Assembly (NCBI GenBank): GCA_964415245.1
Contig: CAYQAJ010000036.1
Span: forward strand, 1 to 27,067
DNA: 27,067 bases
Reading direction: 5' to 3'
DNA from: CAYQAJ01 sp964415245
GTDB taxonomy: Bacteria; Planctomycetota; Planctomycetia; Pirellulales; Pirellulaceae
This document shows, in pieces, positions 21,780 through 27,067 of the stretch. Position numbers and translations under genes: made by a program. How positions within the stretch are numbered: position 1 is the first letter of the stretch; every line of letters begins with the position of its first letter. The notes below the pieces were generated by a model. It had not been told where the DNA came from. It did no database searches and saw only the letters and a program-made list of their open reading frames with translations.

Positions 21780-23258
21780 TTAGAACTCGACCTGGTATTT
21801 CTGGGTCATTTCGCGGCGAACCTTCGCCGTGTCTTCTTGGATCGACTGCACGATCCCTCGGGCCTCGGTTACGCCGTTGGCACGTGCCTGGGCGCCGGCT
21901 GCGCGGCGCTCGGGATCGACGTTTTCATGGTAGTAGCCGCCGTAGCTGGTCGAGCCCCACGAATAGGTTGCGCCGTAGATCTGCGCCTTTGCCGCGCCCG
22001 ATTGAATGCCGATGCCCTGGATCGCGGCCTGGGCTTCTCGAAAACGCTGCGAGACCGACTGGCTAAAGTCGAGCATCGTCGGGTCGACATCCAGCATCGG
22101 CAGGGCGTCGACCTTGTCGGCGTACTTGCCGAACCACACGCCGATCAGGCCGATCGTCTTGGAGTCCTTGGTCTTGCCCTTGAGATCGTTCATCAGGGTT
22201 TGGACCGACTTGAAGTACTTGAGCGTGGCCGAGGTCTGGTTCTGCTGCGCCTGGTCGGCCGACACCTCGCTCGGTTGGGGCGGTTCCGGGGGAGCCATGC
22301 TCAACGAAGCGACGGGATGCTCAACGAGCGACAGAATGCGGCGCAGCCCGTCGGCGGTCAGCTCGCCCACCATGTCGAATTCCGTTCCCTTGGCCGATCC
22401 GACCCACTCTTGCAGGTCGTCGAGGTGCATGCCGCGGTTGTCGAGGGCTTCGAGGAATAGCTCTTTACCGTAGGTGTTGAGCATCGACGCATCCTCGCCA
22501 AATCGCATGCTCGCCACGCCGCGCGGCTTGTCGACCACGGTGACGTTCATGGAAATACTGTTCATGCTGGCCACGAGCTTGCTGAGCGCCTCGACATCGT
22601 AGCGCTGACCTTCCAGTGCTTTGGCCGTGCCGATGCGCTGCCGAACCATCTCGGCGGGAATCGCGTCCTGCGTGTCGAGGACCATCACGATCTGCGCTCC
22701 CTGCTCGATCTGCTGAATCGCTCCCTTCAAGGGCGCGGCCAGGTGATCGAATCCCTCGTGATCGGTATCGCGAAGCCAGCGGGCCACGGTCTGCCGATTC
22801 GCGGGCGCCATCGCCCCGGCCACGCGGGGGCCAAACTGAACCACGTAAGCGTTGTGTGGGAGGATCACCGCCTTGGTGCCGTTGATTTCGTCGGGCGTGC
22901 CGTGGTAGGTCCGCGCCACGGTCAACATGTTCGGTTCGCGATCGAGCTCGAACAGCACCACGAACCACGCCGGCTGCAAGGAAGACGGATCGAGATGCGC
23001 CGCAAGAACCGCGCGAGTCGCCTCGGGCGAAATGCTGGCAATGCCCGCTGCGTAGGCCTCTTCGTACTTCTCGCGCCAGCCGGCCTTCTTGGCGGCCGGG
23101 CTGTCAAGAAGCGCCTGCATGTCGACCAGCACGATGGTGTTGGCCATCGCGGGAACGCGGGCGAGCAATTCTTCGAAACCGGCGCGAGCCGTGGCGCCGA
23201 AACACAACACGACCGTCATCACACAGATGAGCGAAAGGGAAAGTTGGCGGCGACTCAT
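21780..23258 (-). CDS. Secreted protein of unknown function (492 aa)
   Basis: Not assigned to a named family. A signal peptide (1-25, ending ATARA) is followed by a globular region with mixed helices and strands: ELLARVPAMANTIVLVDMQALL, RTYHGTPDEINGTKAVILPHNAYVVQFGPR, and the Ala-rich ARWLRDTDHEGFDHL segment. A Pro/Gln-rich linker (about PPEPPQPSEVSADQAQQNQ) leads to helical segments. Near the C terminus is an unusual Tyr/Gly-rich patch, GATYSWGSTSYGGYYHENVD, and a final charged helix. It resembles exported planctomycete proteins whose role is unknown. The ATG at 23258 has GAGGTAA five bases upstream. It is between the TPR protein and sulfatase 3 on the same strand. Confidence 0.8.
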   Translation of the reverse strand: MSRRQLSLSLICVMTVVLCFGATARAGFEELLARVPAMANTIVLVDMQALLDSPAAKKAGWREKYEEAYAAGIASISPEATRAVLAAHLDPSSLQPAWFVVLFELDREPNMLTVARTYHGTPDEINGTKAVILPHNAYVVQFGPRVAGAMAPANRQTVARWLRDTDHEGFDHLAAPLKGAIQQIEQGAQIVMVLDTQDAIPAEMVRQRIGTAKALEGQRYDVEALSKLVASMNSISMNVTVVDKPRGVASMRFGEDASMLNTYGKELFLEALDNRGMHLDDLQEWVGSAKGTEFDMVGELTADGLRRILSLVEHPVASLSMAPPEPPQPSEVSADQAQQNQTSATLKYFKSVQTLMNDLKGKTKDSKTIGLIGVWFGKYADKVDALPMLDVDPTMLDFSQSVSQRFREAQAAIQGIGIQSGAAKAQIYGATYSWGSTSYGGYYHENVDPERRAAGAQARANGVTEARGIVQSIQEDTAKVRREMTQKYQVEF

Positions 23259-23420
23259 GGTTACCTCGTATGCGTCAAAGAGAATGGGGGACGTGAGCAG
23301 CGAGCGGAAATCGCATTGTCGCGCAACGCCGGCGCGCGCTGGCTGCTTTACCGCGCAGAACCAAATCCCCGATCGGCCCGCGCGGAAACGGAATTTGCGC
23401 TCACTATCATGAAGTACGGC

Positions 23421-23441
23421 GGCGCGAGATTCAAGCCTCGC
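23421..23441. repeat. REP-like palindrome, intergenic copy
   Basis: GGCGCGAGATTCAAGCCTCGC matches the sequence at 10697-10717 with one change, which leaves the six-pair stem with one mismatch. It lies between the end of the TPR gene and the start of the 492-residue gene. Both copies have the same orientation relative to the minus-strand genes. Confidence 0.5.
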
Positions 23442-23486
23442 CGACGCGCCACGGCGGCCCAAACCCGATGAATCTCGGCTTGTTTA

Positions 23487-25361
23487 TCACCTTTGAAAGT
23501 CGAGTCCTTTGTCCCCTTCGGGGGCGCCGACCATGGCGAAGTGAAATCCCTTTTCGTTCTTGGTAAGCTCCGCCACCATCGTGCCGCCGGAGTCGGGCTC
23601 CATGGCCAGCACGTTGTTGTCGATAGCGAAAACTCCCGTGACCGTATCGGTTTTGCCTCGATTGGTATAGGACCAGGTGAACTGTCCCTCGTCGGTCAAT
23701 TCGAGCTGAAAGCTGGTTCCCTGGGGGCCGGCCGCTTTCCACGTGCCCGCAAGCGCTTTGGCGTCGAGCAGGTCGGCCACGGGCACGTCGGGCTCCGGCG
23801 GCACGGTCACCGGCACGTCGCTTTGCGGCTCGCCCCCGACCATCGTGAGCAACTCGGATGCGACCACGTCGTCCGGTTGCAGTTTTACCACCTCGCGAAG
23901 CTGAGCGGCCGCGGCGTCGGCATGGTTGGCGGTCATATAGTGATAGGCGAGCAGCAGCCGGGCGTCGGCTCGCCGAGGATTCGCTTTCACGTAGGCTTCC
24001 AGGGCGCGAAGCTGCTTCGTGTACACGTCGACGCTCGGATACAGGCCCGACATCGTCGTCCAATCCCAGCCGGGACCGACCGCTAACACCGCGTAGATCG
24101 TTGCCGCCGACTCTTGGTACTGCCCCAAGGCGAACAGCACGAGCGAACGAAACTCGTGTACGACGGCGTCTTTCGGCATCTCCTCCACCGTCTTGTTTAC
24201 CAATTGCAGGGCCTTGGCGTAGTCGCCGCCGTAAAACGCGGTGCGAGCTCCGTCAAACGCATTCAGGCCTTCTTGTGTGGCGCCAGGGGGCAAGTCTTGC
24301 GGTTGCTCCTGCGTTTGCGGTGGCGCCTCGGTGACCACCAGCGGTTGCGAGTAGTCGTATACGACCGTGGTGGGTTCGGTGTAATACGGGTTCGAATACC
24401 CGTAGTAGCCGAATGCATACGCCGCACGGTTGACGCCCCACGCGGTAAGCCCGAACGCCATCGCCACGGGATTCTCGCTCCACATGTGCTGCCAGTAGTT
24501 GCCCCAATTGCCGTGCCAGTAGCCGTAGTGCCAGCCGTTGTGGCACCAATAGTTGTTATCCGCAAAGCCCTGCCAATCCTCGTGGCGATTCCGCATGTAG
24601 TCCTGCCGTGAACCCGTCCCGTCGCCAATCACGTCATGTCGACTGTCGAGTCTCGACTGTAGGTCGCTGCGTCGATCGGCAGGGCCGGCGATCTGTCCGG
24701 GACCTCGGTCGCCGATACCGGGAAGCGTCGCCGGGCGATCCGAAACGCCCGGCCGATTCGCAATGCCCGGCCGATCAGCGATGCCGGGTCGATTGGCGAT
24801 GCCCGGGCGGTCGCTGACGGCGGGTCGGGTCGCGATTCCAGGACTGCCGCCGATGGCCGGGCGATCCGCCGTGGCCGGGCGGGAGCCGACGCCGGTCGAT
24901 GGGCGCGAGCCAATCTCCGGTCGAGTGCCGACGCCGGTGGAAGGACGCGACCCGATTTCCGGCCGCGAGCCGATTTGGGGGCGGCTTCCGCCAGCGGGCT
25001 GAGTTCCCGCACTGGGGCGCGATCCTCCGCCGGGCGAGCTGAACGAGGGTGCGCTTCCCCCGCCGCGGTTGGCTCCGCCTGCAAGACCGCCGCTGCCGCC
25101 ACCGCCGCGATTGGCCCCGCCGCCCAGGCTTCCGCCCCCGCGGTTACCACCAGCGGCGCCGCCGATTCGGCTTCCACCGCCTCCGGACATTCCACCGCGA
25201 GAGGCCCCGCCGCCCCCGGACAACCCTCCGCGAGCGCCTCCACCGCCCCCGCCGCGAGCGCCACCTCCGCCGCCGATCCCCCCGCGCCCTAAAGCGTCGC
25301 CGTCGATCGTCAGGCACATAAGCGAACAGACGGCCGCCAGTGCAAGCAACTTCTTTTTCAT
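23487..25361 (-). CDS. Secreted glycine-rich protein with TPR and beta domain
   Basis: Protein of 624 residues. After a signal peptide (1-24) come Gly/Arg/Ser-rich repeats (about 26-115), then RPEIGSRPSTGVGS and RPGIAN-type repeats (about 125-212). An aromatic cluster around NNYWCHNGWHYGYWHGNWG (269-287) and VVYDYS (333-338) follows. TPR-like helices occupy about 365-510 (AFYGGDYAKALQLVNKTVEE, ALGQYQESAATIYAVL, ADARLLLAYHYMTANHADAA). A C-terminal beta-rich domain of about 95 residues starts LAGTWKAAGPQG. The N-to-C order matches glycine-rich proteins A and B except for the TPR insert. Start at 25361 chosen for the signal peptide; the ribosome-binding site (GGGA) is weak. It follows the second SnoaL-like gene by 50 bp. 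Probably exported; role unknown. Confidence 0.85.
   Translation of the reverse strand: MKKKLLALAAVCSLMCLTIDGDALGRGGIGGGGGARGGGGGGARGGLSGGGGASRGGMSGGGGSRIGGAAGGNRGGGSLGGGANRGGGGSGGLAGGANRGGGSAPSFSSPGGGSRPSAGTQPAGGSRPQIGSRPEIGSRPSTGVGTRPEIGSRPSTGVGSRPATADRPAIGGSPGIATRPAVSDRPGIANRPGIADRPGIANRPGVSDRPATLPGIGDRGPGQIAGPADRRSDLQSRLDSRHDVIGDGTGSRQDYMRNRHEDWQGFADNNYWCHNGWHYGYWHGNWGNYWQHMWSENPVAMAFGLTAWGVNRAAYAFGYYGYSNPYYTEPTTVVYDYSQPLVVTEAPPQTQEQPQDLPPGATQEGLNAFDGARTAFYGGDYAKALQLVNKTVEEMPKDAVVHEFRSLVLFALGQYQESAATIYAVLAVGPGWDWTTMSGLYPSVDVYTKQLRALEAYVKANPRRADARLLLAYHYMTANHADAAAAQLREVVKLQPDDVVASELLTMVGGEPQSDVPVTVPPEPDVPVADLLDAKALAGTWKAAGPQGTSFQLELTDEGQFTWSYTNRGKTDTVTGVFAIDNNVLAMEPDSGGTMVAELTKNEKGFHFAMVGAPEGDKGLDFQR
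24732..24809. repeat. Coding 18-bp repeats in the TPR protein
   Basis: In-frame repeat of six residues (RPGIAN, RPGIAD, RPGIAN, RPGVSD), four to five units. It is a continuation of a longer Arg-Pro-rich low-complexity region and is not a CRISPR array, because units are contiguous and there are no spacers. Confidence 0.75.
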
Positions 25362-25411
25362 GGTAGTCCCAGCCTTTTCATTGCGGATGGACGAACCTAT
25401 CGGCGAATCGC

Positions 25412-26398
25412 TCAAGACCCTGCCGGCTCCGGTGGCTTGCGAACCATGAGCACCGAAACGTCCGGAGCCGATTCGCCGCCCAAGACACGGTGCACGGTCT
25501 GCACCAGTACCGAGTCGGAGTTGACCGGAGTGAGGATGCGGGTAGCGCTGCCCGTCATTCCTTCGGACGAAACGCCATTGGCGCGTATGAGCCACTCGTC
25601 GCCTAGCTGGGTCCAATAGGCCTCGATGTACCCGCCCTGAGAGTCGAATGCCCACGCCCGAACCTGGCCGCGCAGCGGATCCCAGCCGATGCGCTGCTCG
25701 CCACTCATCGCGGGACCGCCCTGCAAGCGGACGTTGAACTTTTGCATCAGGTAGTTGCCGTCTTCCGACCATCGGCACGACGTCTCGACGAGCGAATCAT
25801 CGCTCTCGTCGATCCAGTCCCCCACCAACCACGACAGCGCTTCCAATCGCTGGTGCGGCGTTATGACGGGTTCCTCGGCGAAATCGCGCACGCTGGCAAC
25901 CAGCCACTTGCCGTCGCGATGCACGTGCAGCGCCGTATAGCTGCTGGTGCTCGCCGGGGCTTCAGGCTCCAGGAGTGCGATGGCCCGTCCCTCTTCGACC
26001 GCGGCGCCGGTGCTCAGCAGCCGGATGGAATCGACTTCGATGCGAATGCTGGCCTTGGGAAACGCCTGGAACAGCTCGGCGCCTCGACTTTCGATTTCTT
26101 CTCTGCCCTTGGTAATGACGTTGTCCTCGTCGATCATTTCTGCGTTCTCGGTGAACAGGGCGGCGATGGCCTTGGCATCCCCCTTGTTGTACGCCTCTTC
26201 ATACGCCTTGGCCGTGGCGGCGATCTCCGCCAATGTAGCGGCCTCTTTCTCGTCGGTTGCTCCCTGTGCTTTGTCCGGGGCCGCGGTCTTTTTGGGGGCG
26301 GCCTGCTTCGACGCGGTTGGCTGGGGATCATCCGGCGCGCCGCAGGTAGCCCCTGCCGCCACCAGAACAACAACTGCGGCAAACAGTGTCTTCTTCAT
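25412..26398 (-). CDS. Secreted SnoaL-like (SgcJ/EcaC/DUF4440-type) protein 2
   Basis: Protein of 328 residues, paralogue of the product at 14367-15326. It has a signal peptide (about 1-20) and a Lys/Ala/Pro/Gln-rich linker to about residue 50. The SnoaL-like domain (about 55-175) shows AYEEAYNKGDAKAIAALFTE, MIDEDNVITKGREEIESR and ALHVHRDGKWLVASVRD. The second beta-rich domain (about 185-325) starts LEALSWLVGDW and contains SCRWSEDGNYLMQKF and EQRIGWDPLRG. AAGGACG lies before the ATG at 26398. The Cys at position 19 is preceded by GAT and does not form a good lipobox. It is the first gene of the distal block and precedes the glycine-rich TPR gene, the same order as in the middle block. Confidence 0.85.
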   Translation of the reverse strand: MKKTLFAAVVVLVAAGATCGAPDDPQPTASKQAAPKKTAAPDKAQGATDEKEAATLAEIAATAKAYEEAYNKGDAKAIAALFTENAEMIDEDNVITKGREEIESRGAELFQAFPKASIRIEVDSIRLLSTGAAVEEGRAIALLEPEAPASTSSYTALHVHRDGKWLVASVRDFAEEPVITPHQRLEALSWLVGDWIDESDDSLVETSCRWSEDGNYLMQKFNVRLQGGPAMSGEQRIGWDPLRGQVRAWAFDSQGGYIEAYWTQLGDEWLIRANGVSSEGMTGSATRILTPVNSDSVLVQTVHRVLGGESAPDVSVLMVRKPPEPAGS

Positions 26399-26962
26399 TT
26401 TCTACGTCCTTATGAACAACCTGATTCTGGATTGAACAAGGTGTTTGCGCGGGCAACTCCCGTTCCATGAGCATAAGCTCCGTCTGCTCCGCCTCAAGTA
26501 CGGGCAGAGGAATCTTAACGGGGCCTGTCGTTCGACGTTCCAATTCCACAGGCAACCGACAAACAGCGGCTTATGCGAGTTACGGGCCGCAACCTGGCTT
26601 CGCCGCCTTCCACTCGGCCGGACCGACACCGGTCGGTGTTCCACTGCGCGATTCCGCACTGCTCGCGCGCGAATCGGGCGCATGTGGAGCTTTAGGTGGC
26701 AGACGTACTGCCCGACCAATTCTGACCATACGCCCCTAGGGAGCGAAATCTTCTTGCGTCTTGGCCGTTGGTCGATTGTAGTGGCAGCCGACGGAAGGGC
26801 CGTCGAGCGCAAGCGGGGCGACCCGTCGCCTGAGAACGCGTTACAACGCGTGACGCGGCGTCCGCAGGGCCGGTGCCAAACGGCCCGACTGCGCATGCCG
26901 TCGCCAATCGAGATGAAGTGACTTTCTCCCCCGGCATCCAGCAGATAGATTAGCGTCGACGA
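26399..26962. other. Gene-free divergent intergenic region
   Basis: About 560 bp between the minus-strand SnoaL-like gene and a plus-strand gene that starts at 26963. Open frames in it are Arg/Ser-rich and unconvincing. A six-pair inverted repeat GCCTGT/ACAGGC (about 26523-26553) is visible. It should hold two divergent promoters, but I cannot place them. The duplicated 104-bp element seen upstream of the other two blocks is not recognisable here. Confidence 0.5.
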
Positions 26963-27067
26963 AATGAGCGACGCAAAAGACATCATCCGACGGTGTGCCG
27001 CTGCCGCGACCACGCGGTTTGATCTGTGGATCGAGCTGCTGCGCACTTGGCGCGTGCGGCGCATGGC
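26963..27067 (+). CDS. Partial gene running off the right edge
   Basis: Thirty-five codons, MSDAKDIIRRCAAAATTRF followed by DLWIELLRTWRVRRMA, with no stop before the window ends. No clear ribosome-binding site. The pattern FDLW-x-x-LL followed by a basic stretch and RRMA loosely resembles the start of planctomycete class I SAM-dependent methyltransferases, but 35 residues are too few for a firm call. Confidence 0.35.

Noticed and set aside
24732..25120. Regularly spaced repeats that could suggest a CRISPR array
   Set aside because: The units are contiguous, multiples of three, in frame with a protein, and there are no unique spacers of constant length and no cas genes.
26402..27064. A 220-codon minus-strand frame in the right-hand intergenic region
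   Set aside because: Arg/Ser-rich without motifs, overlaps the start of the more plausible plus-strand partial gene and lacks a ribosome-binding site.
1..27067. tRNA, rRNA or riboswitch signatures
   Set aside because: No tRNA-like T-arm with matching acceptor stem and no rRNA or familiar riboswitch core was recognised by eye; a covariance-model search would be decisive.

Overview
The window is GC-rich and carries several Cys-type sulfatases, signal-peptide-bearing proteins of unknown function and glycine-rich secreted proteins. This gene content is typical of Planctomycetes (Pirellulales-like). That assignment is an inference from gene content; no rRNA, tRNA or other phylogenetic marker gene was found.

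Layout, left to right. 1-472: no gene recognised. 473-1732 (+): FadL/OmpP1-type outer-membrane channel. From 1965 to 26398 every convincing gene lies on the minus strand, so transcription runs right to left. Proximal block: sulfatase 1 (2756-4528) followed by an HdeD-like membrane protein (1965-2600). Middle block, in transcription order from 15326 to 5032: SnoaL-like secreted protein, two tandem glycine-rich paralogues, SpoIIAA-like protein, DUF1254/DUF1214 lipoprotein, sulfatase 2 lipoprotein, a membrane-anchored small protein, and a membrane-anchored LssY_C-domain protein whose start overlaps the stop of the gene before it. An 886-bp IS5-family element (15363-16248, 3-bp TGA duplication) sits 36 bp upstream of the first gene of this block. 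Distal block, again in transcription order: a second SnoaL-like protein, a glycine-rich TPR protein, a 492-residue secreted protein of unknown function, sulfatase 3, and a DUF3604 protein. The DUF3604 signal-peptide segment is separated from its body by a single in-frame TAA. At the right edge a plus-strand gene begins and runs out of the window.

Taken together, the locus looks like an export-oriented sulfatase island. Three sulfatases, two of them sharing a C-terminal beta-rich extension, sit with DUF1254, DUF3604 and SpoIIAA-like partners, an outer-membrane channel for hydrophobic molecules, and secreted glycine-rich proteins that could be surface material. The idea that they jointly process a sulfated, possibly hydrophobic substrate is inference. 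No formylglycine-generating enzyme is in the window, so sulfatase activation must be encoded elsewhere.

The most interesting signals are not single genes. They are: the TAA inside the DUF3604 reading frame; a 104-bp element present twice in gene-free DNA upstream of two operons, with conserved ends and a divergent centre of identical length; a near-perfect ribosome-binding site that points to an AUA start for the HdeD-like gene; a shared leader plus lipoprotein signal segment on two otherwise unrelated genes; and a SnoaL-like/glycine-rich gene pair that occurs twice.
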